Of a stretch of DNA of 64,000 nt, positions 21,247-29,862 are shown one piece after another; position 1 is the stretch's first letter; every line of letters begins with the position of its first letter. The stretch is from Pseudopelagicola sp. (GTDB lineage: Bacteria; Pseudomonadota; Alphaproteobacteria; Rhodobacterales; Rhodobacteraceae). The position numbers and the translations under genes are program-made. Where the stretch lies: contig JAPHRE010000013.1 in NCBI GenBank assembly GCA_026195905.1, positions 62,001-126,000 on the forward strand, written 5' to 3'. The notes under the pieces were generated by a model that ran no database searches, had not been told where the DNA came from, and saw only the letters and a list, made by a program, of their open reading frames with translations.

Positions 21247-21341
21247 GGCTGGCGTTTTTGTCGGATCAAAGGGGGCTTGCGGTATTTGACCGTGAGCGCC
21301 TTTGCTTTAAGAGCGGCGCGATAGCAATTGCGGACCGTTTT

Positions 21342-22622
21342 ATGACTGAGCCTAAACACTCTTCAGACGCCATCCTTGCGCGGATGATGGCGCTACACCC
21401 GAAAATCATCGACCTGACACTGGACCGGGTGTGGCGATTGCTTGCGGCGCTGGATCACCCCGAAAACCATCTGCCGCCGGTGGTTCACATCGCCGGGACC
21501 AATGGCAAAGGGTCGACACAGGCTCTTATTCGCGCGGGCTTGGAGGGGATGGGCAAGTCCGTTCATGCCTATACCTCGCCGCATCTGGCACGGTTTCACG
21601 AGCGCATCCGCCTTGCTGGCGCCCTGATCGACGAGGCGCACCTGACCGAGGTGCTTGACGAATGCTATGCCAAGAACGGCGGTGAGAGCATCACCTATTT
21701 CGAGATCACAACCGTTGCGGCGCTTCTGGCGTTTTCAAGGGTCGCGGCGGATTATACGCTGTTAGAAGTCGGGCTTGGCGGTCGGCTTGATGCGACAAAT
21801 GTCATTGCGCGCCCTGAACTGACGATCATCACTCCGATCTCAATCGACCATGAGCAGTTTCTTGGGGATACCCTGAGCAAGATTGCGGGCGAAAAAGCGG
21901 GAATTATAAAGCGCGGTGTGCCTTGTGTGGTTGGGCCACAGCCGGATGAGGCGATGGATGTGATTGAGACGACCGCAGCGCGGCTTGGGGCGCCTTTGAT
22001 CGCCTACGGACAGCACTGGCATGTCTGGGAGGAACGCGGTTGCCTTGTATATCAGGATGAAACGGGCCTTCTCGATCTACCCTTGCCGGGCCTTCTTGGG
22101 GCGCATCAGGTGCAAAACGCCGGGGCGGCGATTGCGGCGTTGCGCTACCTTGGCGCGGATGAGGCCGCTTGTGAGGCGGCCATGACGGGGGTCGAGTGGC
22201 CTGCGCGGATGCAGCGCCTGCGTAAAGGGCCGTTGGTTGAGGCCGCGCCGCAGGTCGAGCTCTGGCTTGACGGAGGGCATAACGCGGCGGCGGGCGAAGC
22301 ACTGGGACGGGTGCTCGCGGGGCTGCCGGACCGCGAGACGCATCTCATTTGCGGGATGCTCAATACCAAGGATATCAAAGGCTACCTTGCGCCGCTGGCG
22401 ACACATGCCAAGAGCCTTACCGCCGTGTCCATTCCGGGCGAAATGAACACGCTTCCGGCAGAGGAGACCGCCGCCGCCGCAGAGGCCGTGGGCCTGTTGG
22501 CGGGGGAGGCAGAGAGCGTTCAGGCCGCGCTTTGGGCGATTGCAGAAAAGGCGCCTCAGGCGCGGGTTTTGATCTGTGGATCGCTTTATTTGGCGGGGCG
22601 GGTTCTACAGGAAAACAGCTAA
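21342..22622 (+). CDS. folC: Bifunctional folylpolyglutamate synthase/dihydrofolate synthase
   Basis: The 426-aa Mur-ligase-family enzyme has the P-loop HIAGTNGKGSTQ and the family motifs YTSPHLARFHERIRL and EVGLGGRLDATNVI. It adds glutamate to dihydropteroate and extends folate polyglutamates. The ATG at 21342 (MTEPKHSSDAILARM) fits the family N-terminus; the frame is open upstream to a TTG at 21258 without homology. It follows accD, and the GAATCA array begins right at its stop codon. Confidence 0.95.
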   Translation: MTEPKHSSDAILARMMALHPKIIDLTLDRVWRLLAALDHPENHLPPVVHIAGTNGKGSTQALIRAGLEGMGKSVHAYTSPHLARFHERIRLAGALIDEAHLTEVLDECYAKNGGESITYFEITTVAALLAFSRVAADYTLLEVGLGGRLDATNVIARPELTIITPISIDHEQFLGDTLSKIAGEKAGIIKRGVPCVVGPQPDEAMDVIETTAARLGAPLIAYGQHWHVWEERGCLVYQDETGLLDLPLPGLLGAHQVQNAGAAIAALRYLGADEAACEAAMTGVEWPARMQRLRKGPLVEAAPQVELWLDGGHNAAAGEALGRVLAGLPDRETHLICGMLNTKDIKGYLAPLATHAKSLTAVSIPGEMNTLPAEETAAAAEAVGLLAGEAESVQAALWAIAEKAPQARVLICGSLYLAGRVLQENS

Positions 22623-22624
22623 CT

Positions 22625-22710
22625 GATTCGGTTTTTGCGAATCACCCGGTTGACGGGTGCGAATCACCGCGCCTATAGTCGAATCAGTTTTCGGCGATCC
22701 TTGCGAATCA
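22625..22710. repeat. Phased array of GAATCA motifs with five GANTC sites
   Basis: GAATCA occurs at 22639, 22661, 22681 and 22705, that is at spacings of 22, 20 and 24 nt. One inverted copy (TGATTC) lies at 22625. Three copies extend to TGCGAATCAC. All five copies contain GANTC, the CcrM methylation target of alphaproteobacteria. The array lies directly after the folC stop, between two convergent genes and before a hairpin. No known element explains it; function is unknown. Confidence 0.7.
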
Positions 22711-22763
22711 CTAAGCACCAAAACAGGACGCCATAGCGGGCTTATGGGACAGGCAGGCAAGTA

Positions 22764-22789
22764 TAAGGGGATGCTTCGGCATCCCCTTA
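22764..22789. terminator. UUCG-loop hairpin between convergent folC and zapE
   Basis: TAAGGGGATGC and GCATCCCCTTA form a perfect 11-bp stem closed by a TTCG tetraloop, an unusually stable loop. The sequence following on both strands is only mildly T-rich (AATACGTTT on plus, TATACTTG on minus). It is most likely a bidirectional terminator for folC and zapE. Confidence 0.75.
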
Positions 22790-22853
22790 ATACGTTTGGG
22801 CCGTGATTTTGATAAATTACACGCGGTTGGTCAACAAAGGGTAAATCGCCCGC

Positions 22854-23933
22854 TCAGCTTTCGATCTGGCCTTCTTCGCGCCCCCAGGTTTCGTCCTGCA
22901 TTTCGCGCAGACGGCTTGCGGTGCGTTCGAATTCAAACGTGCCTTCGCCCTCAAGATAGAGCATTTCAGGCTCTGCCGCAGCCGAACAAATCAACCGCAC
23001 CTTGGCCTCGTATAGGGCATCAATCAGAGTCACAAAGCGTTTCGCCTCGTTGAAGTTGGAGCGCGACAGGGTTGGGATATCTTCGAGGATAAGAACCTTT
23101 AGGGCGTCGGCAATCGCAAGATAATCGCCGGGGCCGAGCATCGCGCCGCAAAGATCGTAGAACCGGGCGCGGCCAATGCCGCTTCGATAGGCAGGGATCG
23201 TGACCGAGCGGCCCTTGACGGTCAGAACAAGAGGATCGGCATTGCCGCCTGTGAGGTCTTTCCAGATCGCTTCGATATCGGCGCGCGCCTCGTGGTTGGC
23301 CTGCACGAAATAGACCTGATTGCCTTGCAGGCGGTTTTGCCGGTAATCGCGCGGCGAAGCCATTTCCCAGACCGTCAGCCGCTCTTTGATGAGGTCGATA
23401 AAGGGCAGGAAAAGTTGGCGGTTGAGGCCATTTTTATAAAGGTCGTCGGGGATGCGGTTCGAGGTCGTGACCACGACGACACCGGCCTCAAAGAGGAATT
23501 CAAAAAGCCGCCCGACGATCATGGCATCTGTGATGTCGGTGATCTGCATTTCGTCAAAGGCAAGGACGCGGACGCTTTTGGCAACGGCGTCGGCAACGGG
23601 GGCAAGGGCATCTTCGACGCCCCTTTGGCGGGCCTCGTGCATGCCGTTGTGGATTTCCTGCATGAAGGCATGAAAATGAACCCGACGGACAGGCACAGAG
23701 AGGCTCTCGACGAAGAGGTCCATCATCATAGACTTGCCGCGCCCGACACCGCCCCAGAGGTAAAGCCCCTTGACCGGGTCCGGTTTGGCCTTGCGGAACC
23801 AGCCCTTTTTTACAGGTGCTTCAACGGCGTCGCGGATGCGGTCGAATTCGGGCAGAACGGCTTCCTGCGCGTCGTCGGCGTGGAGATCGCCGCGGGCCAC
23901 TCGTGTGGCGTAGATGTCGGTCAGGGACGTCAT
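22854..23933 (-). CDS. zapE: AFG1/ZapE-family ATPase
   Basis: The 359-aa AAA-type protein has Walker A LYLWGGVGRGKSMMMDLF and Walker B VRVLAFDEMQITDITDAMI, the conserved AFG1/LACE1 layout. In Escherichia coli ZapE associates with the Z ring during late division or low oxygen; mitochondrial AFG1 acts in protein quality control. Length and motifs are complete. It is a single leftward gene between the GAATCA region and the MFS gene. Confidence 0.9.
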   Translation of the reverse strand: MTSLTDIYATRVARGDLHADDAQEAVLPEFDRIRDAVEAPVKKGWFRKAKPDPVKGLYLWGGVGRGKSMMMDLFVESLSVPVRRVHFHAFMQEIHNGMHEARQRGVEDALAPVADAVAKSVRVLAFDEMQITDITDAMIVGRLFEFLFEAGVVVVTTSNRIPDDLYKNGLNRQLFLPFIDLIKERLTVWEMASPRDYRQNRLQGNQVYFVQANHEARADIEAIWKDLTGGNADPLVLTVKGRSVTIPAYRSGIGRARFYDLCGAMLGPGDYLAIADALKVLILEDIPTLSRSNFNEAKRFVTLIDALYEAKVRLICSAAAEPEMLYLEGEGTFEFERTASRLREMQDETWGREEGQIES

Positions 23934-24071
23934 GCTCTTCCCTTAGCGAAAGCGTGGGCGGGAGAAAAGGTGCGGCGATGTATTCGGTTTTGCAATGGGG
24001 GTCTGCACATTTGCTGAATTGACCGGGCGCTTTGGGCGACTATGGTCTTTCGGCGCAACAGGAGTGCCCCA

Positions 24072-25307
24072 ATGGAGCAGAAAACGCCGCTTATGACGCC
24101 GGTGCTGATCGTCGGCTGTGTCATTATCCTTGTCTCATTCGCCATCCGGGCGAGTTTTGGGGTGTTCCAGATTCCAATCGCCGATGAGTTCGGATGGGCG
24201 CGCTCTGAGTTCTCTCTGGCTATCGCGATTCAGAACCTCGCATGGGGGATTGGCCAGCCCATTTTCGGCGCGATTGCCGAGAAGATCGGGGACCGAAAGG
24301 CGATCATTATGGGGGCGCTGACCTATGCGGCGGGGCTTGTTTTGTCGTCCTTTGCGGTCACGCCGGGCGCGCACCAAGTCTATGAAATCCTTGTCGGTTT
24401 TGGCATCGCCGGGACGGGATTTGGCGTCATCCTCGCCGTCGTGGGGCGGGCCAGTTCGGATGAGAACCGCTCTATGTCGCTTGCCATCGCCACAGCCGCG
24501 GGATCGGCGGGGCAGGTGTTTGGGGCGCCGGTGGCGGAGTGGATGTTGGGGGTAATGACCTGGCAGAGCACTTTTGTGGTGTTTGCGGCGGCGATTTTGG
24601 GGGTGTTGTTCCTGTTGCCGATGATGCGCGCGCCGGTGGTGAGCAAGGCCGAGCTTGAGGAGAGCATGGGCGCGATCCTTGGCAAGGCGTTTCGCGATCC
24701 GTCCTACACGCTGATCTTTCTCGGCTTCTTTTCCTGTGGCTATCAACTGGCCTTTATCACGGCGCATTTTCCGGCGATGATTACCGAGATGTGCGGTGCG
24801 ATTGATCCGTCGGGGACGCTGGCGGCGGTCGGGGTTTCGACGACCTCGGCGCTGGGCGCGGTGGCGATTTCGCTCATCGGTCTGGCCAATATCGGCGGCA
24901 CGCTTTTCGCCGGATACCTTGGCAAGAGATATTCAAAAAAGTATTTGCTTGCAGGGATTTACACGGCACGCACGATTGTGGCGGCGGTGTTTATCATGCT
25001 GCCGATCACGCCAACCTCGGTCATTCTATTCTCGATTGCGATGGGGTCTTTGTGGTTGGCGACGGTGCCTCTGACGAGCGGGCTTGTGGCGCATATTTAT
25101 GGGCTGCGCTACATGGGCACGCTCTATGGGATCGTGTTCTTCAGCCACCAGCTTGGCAGCTTCCTTGGGGTCTGGCTTGGGGGGCGGATGTATGATGCGT
25201 TTGGCGACTATACGATGGTGTGGTGGATCGGTGTCGGGGTCGGCGCGTTCAGTGCGATCGTGCATCTTCCGGTCAAGGAACGCCCCCTCAAAGCTGCCAC
25301 GGCCTGA
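24072..25307 (+). CDS. MFS transporter
   Basis: The 411-aa major facilitator has about 12 membrane segments, beginning with MTPVLIVGCVIILVSFAIRASF. A loop 2-3 motif (IAEKIGDRKAIIMG) corresponds to the family signature GxxxDRxGRR. It resembles the oxalate/formate- and monocarboxylate-type MFS groups, but the substrate is not evident. The ATG at 24072 is preceded by AACAGGAGTGCCCCA. Convergent with ornithine cyclodeaminase, no obvious partner gene. Confidence 0.82.
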   Translation: MEQKTPLMTPVLIVGCVIILVSFAIRASFGVFQIPIADEFGWARSEFSLAIAIQNLAWGIGQPIFGAIAEKIGDRKAIIMGALTYAAGLVLSSFAVTPGAHQVYEILVGFGIAGTGFGVILAVVGRASSDENRSMSLAIATAAGSAGQVFGAPVAEWMLGVMTWQSTFVVFAAAILGVLFLLPMMRAPVVSKAELEESMGAILGKAFRDPSYTLIFLGFFSCGYQLAFITAHFPAMITEMCGAIDPSGTLAAVGVSTTSALGAVAISLIGLANIGGTLFAGYLGKRYSKKYLLAGIYTARTIVAAVFIMLPITPTSVILFSIAMGSLWLATVPLTSGLVAHIYGLRYMGTLYGIVFFSHQLGSFLGVWLGGRMYDAFGDYTMVWWIGVGVGAFSAIVHLPVKERPLKAATA

Positions 25308-25341
25308 GCAAAGGTTAACGCGAAAACGCGGGTCTGCATCA

Positions 25342-25370
25342 CGTCGGTATAACGTCGGTATTGCGTCGGT
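25342..25370 (+). repeat. 11-nt tandem repeat CGTCGGTATNN, locus 1
   Basis: Two full units (CGTCGGTATAA and CGTCGGTATTG) plus a partial CGTCGGT are arranged head to tail with an 11-nt period. They lie 34 nt after the stop of the MFS gene. The same repeat with the same period occurs at 53893-53925, also just after a plus-strand stop codon. Confidence 0.75.
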
Positions 25371-25420
25371 GGAGTGATTGGAACGCGGCCAAAGATTAAG
25401 GCGCAGCAGAGAGGGCCGGA

Positions 25421-25467
25421 CCCAAGCGATTTTGAAATCGCTTGGGTAAGGGTTTTCGAAAATCCTT
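25421..25467. terminator. Two adjacent perfect hairpins, bidirectional terminator candidate
   Basis: CCCAAGCGATTT and AAATCGCTTGGG form a 12-bp stem with a 2-nt loop (25421-25446). It is followed at once by a second palindrome, AAGGGTTTTCGAAAATCCTT (25448-25467, one G-T pair). They lie between the convergent MFS and ornithine cyclodeaminase genes, ending 5 nt before the latter's stop. Termination from both sides is the simplest role. Confidence 0.65.
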
Positions 25468-25471
25468 GTGT

Positions 25472-26383
25472 CTAGCCGGCTTGGAACTGGTCAAGGATGT
25501 AGCGGCTTGTCATCAGGTCGAGATGCGCGCCGCCGCCGTTTTTGAACAGGGTGATTTCGTCGTCGCTCTGACGGGTGAAATCGGTGAGGCTATAGTAATC
25601 GGCCACGATGTCTTCGCGGGCGATCACGCCGTTGGCGAGGGGGATTTTCATCTCGCCGATATGGTCGAGCGTTGTGGCATAGCTATCGACGAAAATCCGG
25701 GCGCGAGTCAGGGCGGCATCGTCAATCTCGCGCATGTCGGGGCGGTAGGCTCCGATCAGGTCCACGTGCTGGCCGGGTTGAAGCCAATCACCGCGCAGGG
25801 TCGGTTCGGTCGACATGGTGGCGGAGGTGACGATGTCGGCCTCGCCCACTGCGGTTTCAAGGTCGGTGGCCACAGATAGCCCGTCGATTTTGGCGGCCAT
25901 CTTGTCGGCATTGGCCGGGGTCCGGTTCCAGACCGTAAAGGCGGCGTCGGGGAAGGCGGCGGTATAGGCGGCGTGCAGGCTGCGGCCCACGGTGCCCGCG
26001 CCGACGATGAGGATTTTTCGGCTATCGGGGCGGGCAAGGCGGCGCGCGGCAAGAAGGCTATCGCCCGCAGTTTTCCATTTGGTCACGAGGTGAAAGTCGA
26101 TCAGCGCCTCAAGGATGCCGTGAGCATCGTCATAGAGCGTCATGCCGCCGTGAATCATCGGCACGCCTTGGGTCGGATTGCCGGGAAAGACGGTGGCGGA
26201 TTTGACGCCGATGCCGAGGCCGTCGATCCAAGCCTGACGTTGCAGGAGCGTGTCCTTGCCCCGGTAGAGGAAGCTATCGGAGATTTCGGCCTTGGGCAGG
26301 TCATGTCCGGCGGCCAGCGCGTCGGTCAGTTTGAGCCAGTCGAGATTGGCCTCGCCTTCGGCAAAGGGGATGATCGTGGTCAT
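25472..26383 (-). CDS. Ornithine cyclodeaminase/mu-crystallin family protein
   Basis: The 303-aa protein has the family layout: an N-terminal substrate domain (GIGVKSATVFPGNPTQGVPMIHG, with the Lys and Pro-Gly region) and a Rossmann domain with ILIVGAGTVGRSLHAAY. Members include ornithine cyclodeaminase, alanine dehydrogenase and ketimine reductases; the true substrate is not clear. Its start overlaps the HAD gene stop by 4 nt, making it the last gene of the fghA-sthA-yaiI-HAD operon. Confidence 0.84.
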   Translation of the reverse strand: MTTIIPFAEGEANLDWLKLTDALAAGHDLPKAEISDSFLYRGKDTLLQRQAWIDGLGIGVKSATVFPGNPTQGVPMIHGGMTLYDDAHGILEALIDFHLVTKWKTAGDSLLAARRLARPDSRKILIVGAGTVGRSLHAAYTAAFPDAAFTVWNRTPANADKMAAKIDGLSVATDLETAVGEADIVTSATMSTEPTLRGDWLQPGQHVDLIGAYRPDMREIDDAALTRARIFVDSYATTLDHIGEMKIPLANGVIAREDIVADYYSLTDFTRQSDDEITLFKNGGGAHLDLMTSRYILDQFQAG

Positions 26384-27000
26384 GTGGCCTCCTTTGAGGA
26401 TAGAAGCCCCTCGGCAACGAGCCTGCCGGCAAAGCCTTGGGGGTGGTCGAAAAGATGGGTCTGCCAGCCGCGCGCGGCGGCGGCGGCGATATTGTCGGCG
26501 CGATCATCGGTAAAGAGAAGGCGCTCGGGCGGGATGCCGCAATCGGCCTCGACATGGGCGTAGATTGCGGCGTCGGGTTTGACCATTTTCAAACGCCCCG
26601 AGACATATTCGCGATCAAAGAGGTTGAGAAACGGATAGGCCGCTTGCGAACGGGGGAAATTGTCATGGCCGAAATTGGTCAGGGCAAAGACCGGCGTGCC
26701 TTGGGATTTGAGCGCGGTGAGCAGGCGGACGGAGTGGGAGATGTCCGGCGCGGCGAGCGCGTCCCAGTCATCATGCCACATACGGATTTCATCGCCCCAA
26801 TGCGGGTAACGGTCGGCCAGCGCATACATGACGGCGCGCAGGGAACCGCCTTCGTCGACCTTGTGGTGTTCCTCGTGCAGCGGCACCTCGGCAAAGAAGG
26901 CGCGGCGGCGCTCGGGGCCGATCACGGCATCGTAATGGGCCTCGGGGTTCCAGCGGATGAGGACATTGCCGATGTCGAAGATGACGGCGTCGATGGGCAT
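26380..27000 (-). CDS. HAD-superfamily hydrolase (class IA)
   Basis: The 206-aa protein has motif I VIFDIGNVLIRWNPE, motif II (VFALTNFGHD) and motif III/IV with LFTDDRADNIAAAAARGW. This is the YihX/epoxide-hydrolase-N-like HAD group, mostly small-molecule phosphatases. The usual second Asp of motif I (DxD) is replaced by Gly (DIG), a variant known in this subgroup. It lies 26 nt after yaiI and overlaps the next gene by 4 nt. Confidence 0.84.
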   Translation of the reverse strand: MPIDAVIFDIGNVLIRWNPEAHYDAVIGPERRRAFFAEVPLHEEHHKVDEGGSLRAVMYALADRYPHWGDEIRMWHDDWDALAAPDISHSVRLLTALKSQGTPVFALTNFGHDNFPRSQAAYPFLNLFDREYVSGRLKMVKPDAAIYAHVEADCGIPPERLLFTDDRADNIAAAAARGWQTHLFDHPQGFAGRLVAEGLLSSKEAT

Positions 27001-27026
27001 AGATCGGCCTTTGGTTTGGTCAGGGG

Positions 27027-27482
27027 TCAGGGGGTGGCGCGTGCGGCGGCGCGCAGTTCGCGTTCAAGAGCTTCGAGAAACCGCGAGCGGTCGGCCTTGG
27101 TAAAGCCTTTGCCGCCGCCTTGGCGAAAGGGATCGGCAGAGCGCAGGTCGGCCATGAGATCGCGGGTCGCGAGTACGTTACCGATATTGGCGGCGGTGAG
27201 GGCTTCGCCATTGTGTTTGAGGACACGGGCCCCGGCTTCGACGCATTTGGCGGCAAGGGGGATGTCGCCGGTGATGACCACATCGCCGGGGCCGGCGCGG
27301 TCCGCGATCCACATATCGGCCACGTCCGGGCCTTGCGCGACGATCACGTTTTCCACCAGCGGGTTCTGCGAGGGGCGAAGACCACCGTTGGAGACGATGA
27401 AGATGCGGGTCTTGTGGCGGGTGGCCACGCGCTCGGCCTCGGATTTGACCGGGCAGGCGTCGGCGTCGACATAGATGCTCAT
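27027..27482 (-). CDS. YaiI/YqxD-family (UPF0178) protein
   Basis: The 151-aa protein shows the UPF0178 pattern: [17 protein letters not shown] at the N-terminus, [30 protein letters not shown] in the middle, and [19 protein letters not shown] at the end. The conserved acidic residues suggest a PIN-like nuclease fold, but the family's activity is not established. Its start overlaps the sthA stop by 4 nt. Confidence 0.88.
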   Translation of the reverse strand: MSIYVDADACPVKSEAERVATRHKTRIFIVSNGGLRPSQNPLVENVIVAQGPDVADMWIADRAGPGDVVITGDIPLAAKCVEAGARVLKHNGEALTAANIGNVLATRDLMADLRSADPFRQGGGKGFTKADRSRFLEALERELRAAARATP

Positions 27483-28924
27483 GGGGCGTCTTTGCCTTTT
27501 TTCTTCGATTTGGCCGGGGTGACTTTATATTCCTCGGGGATCGGCATGCGGTTGAAGGCGTCGAGGCCGGCGATGCGGTAGGCTTCGGCCAGCGTCGGGT
27601 AGTTGAAGGTATTCTCGACGAAGTAATCCACGGTGCCTTTGAGGTTGAGGACGGCTTGGGCGATGTGGATGAGTTCGGTCGCGCCTTCGCCGACGATCTG
27701 CACGCCAAGGAGGCGGCGGGTCTTGAGACTGACCAGCATTTTCAGCATGCCGTGGTGCAGGCCCATGATATGCCCGCGCGAGGTTTCGCGGAAGCGGGCG
27801 ATGCCGACCTCATAGGGGATGGCGCGTTCCTTGACCTCTTCTTCGGACATGCCGCAGGTCGAAATCTCGGGCACGGAGTAGATCCCGTAGGGGAACCAGG
27901 GGCTTTCGGGCAGGGTCGGCGTTTCGAGCGCGTGACAGGCGGCGACGCGGCCCTGTTGCAGGGAGGTCGAGGCGAGCGAGGGGTGGCCGATCACGTCGCC
28001 GGCGGCATAGATATGGGGCACGGCGGTTTGGTAGCTTTTGCGATCCACTTCGATGCGGCCACGATGATCGGTTTCAAGCCCGACCTTTTCGAGGCCAAGC
28101 CCGGCGGTCGCCCCCATGCGCCCGGCGGCGAAGAGCAGCATTTCGGCGCGCACGTGGCGACCGTTTTCAAGGCTGACCTCGACGTGGTTCTCGGCGTCTT
28201 CGACATGGGTGATGGCCGAGCCGAGGCGCAGGCTCATGCCGTTTTCGCGCACCTGATGGGTGAATTCGGCGACTGTGTAGCTGTCGATGAAGTCGAGGAA
28301 GGTTTCGCGCGGTTCGATCAGCGTCACGGTGACGTCGAGGGCGGCGAACATTGAGGCGTATTCGACGCCGATCACGCCTGCGCCGACAACGATCAGGCTG
28401 CGGGGGATTTGGCCCATTTCGAGGAACTCGTCGCTATCGACGATGGTTGAGCCGTTGAAGGGGATGGTGTCGGGGCGGTAGGTTACGGTGCCGGTTGCAA
28501 TCAGGACCTTGTCGGCGGTGAGCGACACGACCTTGCCCGCGTCGCTTGTCACCTTGAGGGCGTTGGGGCCGGTAAACACGGCGCGGCCCATCAGGGTTTC
28601 GACGTGGTTGCGGTTGAATTGATGTTCGAGGGCATCGACCTCGTGGTCGAGGGTCATATGCAGGCGGGCCTTGAGGTCTTCGGCGCTGATTTCTTCTTTG
28701 GCGCGGTAGCTGCGGCCATAAAACGACCGTTCGCGCCAGCCCGACAGGTTCAGCACGGTTTCGCGCAGGGTTTTTGACGGAATGGTGCCGGTATGGACAG
28801 AGACGCCGCCGAGGCGGTCGTTGGCATCGACAACGAGGACGCGGCGTTTGAGTTTGCCCGCTTGAATGGCGGCGGCGCGGCCTGCGGGACCGGAACCGAT
28901 GATGATGAGATCGTAATGGGACAA
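27479..28924 (-). CDS. sthA: Soluble (Si-specific) NAD(P)+ transhydrogenase
   Basis: The 481-aa flavoprotein is of the pyridine nucleotide-disulfide reductase family. It has the N-terminal FAD motif [16 protein letters not shown] and [20 protein letters not shown] where disulfide reductases have CxxxxC. Both redox cysteines are absent, which points to SthA rather than lipoamide or mercuric reductase. A second Rossmann motif is [14 protein letters not shown]. SthA mainly reoxidises excess NADPH by reducing NAD+. It follows fghA by 20 nt and overlaps yaiI by 4 nt, tying redox balance to formaldehyde oxidation. Confidence 0.9.
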   Translation of the reverse strand: MSHYDLIIIGSGPAGRAAAIQAGKLKRRVLVVDANDRLGGVSVHTGTIPSKTLRETVLNLSGWRERSFYGRSYRAKEEISAEDLKARLHMTLDHEVDALEHQFNRNHVETLMGRAVFTGPNALKVTSDAGKVVSLTADKVLIATGTVTYRPDTIPFNGSTIVDSDEFLEMGQIPRSLIVVGAGVIGVEYASMFAALDVTVTLIEPRETFLDFIDSYTVAEFTHQVRENGMSLRLGSAITHVEDAENHVEVSLENGRHVRAEMLLFAAGRMGATAGLGLEKVGLETDHRGRIEVDRKSYQTAVPHIYAAGDVIGHPSLASTSLQQGRVAACHALETPTLPESPWFPYGIYSVPEISTCGMSEEEVKERAIPYEVGIARFRETSRGHIMGLHHGMLKMLVSLKTRRLLGVQIVGEGATELIHIAQAVLNLKGTVDYFVENTFNYPTLAEAYRIAGLDAFNRMPIPEEYKVTPAKSKKKGKDAP

Positions 28925-28944
28925 GGGAGGCTCCGGTGTGTGGC

Positions 28945-29778
28945 TCAGTCCGCGTAGAGGGCTTCGGCGTGAAAGGCGATATGGTCTTCCATGAAGGAGG
29001 AGACGAAGAAATAGCTATGGTCATAGCCTTTCTGCATCCGGTGGGTGATTTCCTGGCGGCGCGCGGCAGCGGCAGAGGCCAGCGTTTCGGGGCGCAAGAG
29101 GTCGAGGAACTGATCCTCGGTACCTTGGTCGATGAGGATCGGGCCATCAAAGCCGTTTTCCGTCATCAGGAGTGAGGCGTCATGTGCGGCCCATGTGGCT
29201 TCATCGTCGCCGAGGTAGGCGGAAAGTTGTTTGCGTCCCCAGTCCGAGCCGGAGGGGTTGCAGATCGGCGCAAAGGCCGAGACCGAACGGAAGCGGTCCG
29301 GCAGGGACATGGCCATCGTGAGCGCGCCGTGCCCCCCCATCGAATGGCCGGTGATCGCCTGACGTGTCATGTCGAGGGCGAAATTTTCCTGAAGCATCGA
29401 GGGGAGGTCTTCGGTGATGTAGTCCCACATCTGGAAATGCTTGGCCCAAGGGTCTTGCGTCGCGTTGACGTAAAAGCCCGCGCCCTGACCGAGGTCATAG
29501 GCGGGATCGTCGGCCACGCCGTCGCCGCGCGGCGAGGTGTCGGGAAAGACAAGCGCGATGCCCTGTTCGGCGGCCCAACCTTGGGCGGCGGCTTTGGTCA
29601 TGGCGTTTTCATGGGTGCAGGTCAGGCCGGAAAGATACCACAGGACCGGGACCGGGCCATCGCGCGCCTCGTCGGGAAGGAATAGCCCGAAGGTCATATC
29701 GCAGCGGCAGGAATGAGAGTTATGGGTATAGACGCCTTGAGTTCCGCCGAACGCCTTGTTCTCGGAGAGGATTTCCAT
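28945..29778 (-). CDS. fghA: S-formylglutathione hydrolase
   Basis: The 277-aa esterase-D-type alpha/beta hydrolase has LSGLTCTHENAMTKA, the nucleophile motif GHSMGGHGALTMAM and the C-terminal Asp/His region (QGTEDQFLD and KGYDHSYFFVSSFMEDHI). It hydrolyses S-formylglutathione to formate and glutathione, the step after the class III alcohol dehydrogenase encoded at 32784-33920. It is first in the operon with sthA. Confidence 0.94.
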   Translation of the reverse strand: MEILSENKAFGGTQGVYTHNSHSCRCDMTFGLFLPDEARDGPVPVLWYLSGLTCTHENAMTKAAAQGWAAEQGIALVFPDTSPRGDGVADDPAYDLGQGAGFYVNATQDPWAKHFQMWDYITEDLPSMLQENFALDMTRQAITGHSMGGHGALTMAMSLPDRFRSVSAFAPICNPSGSDWGRKQLSAYLGDDEATWAAHDASLLMTENGFDGPILIDQGTEDQFLDLLRPETLASAAAARRQEITHRMQKGYDHSYFFVSSFMEDHIAFHAEALYAD

Positions 29779-29862
29779 AGGTATTCCTTTCGATGACCTT
29801 TGCCCCTCAAGGGCTATCGCAGGGGCGCGCGTAAGCGCAAGAAAAACCGCCGAAAACGAGAC

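Noticed and set aside
21258-21341. Upstream TTG start for folC
   Set aside because: The added 28 residues do not match the family; the ATG at 21342 gives the expected N-terminus.
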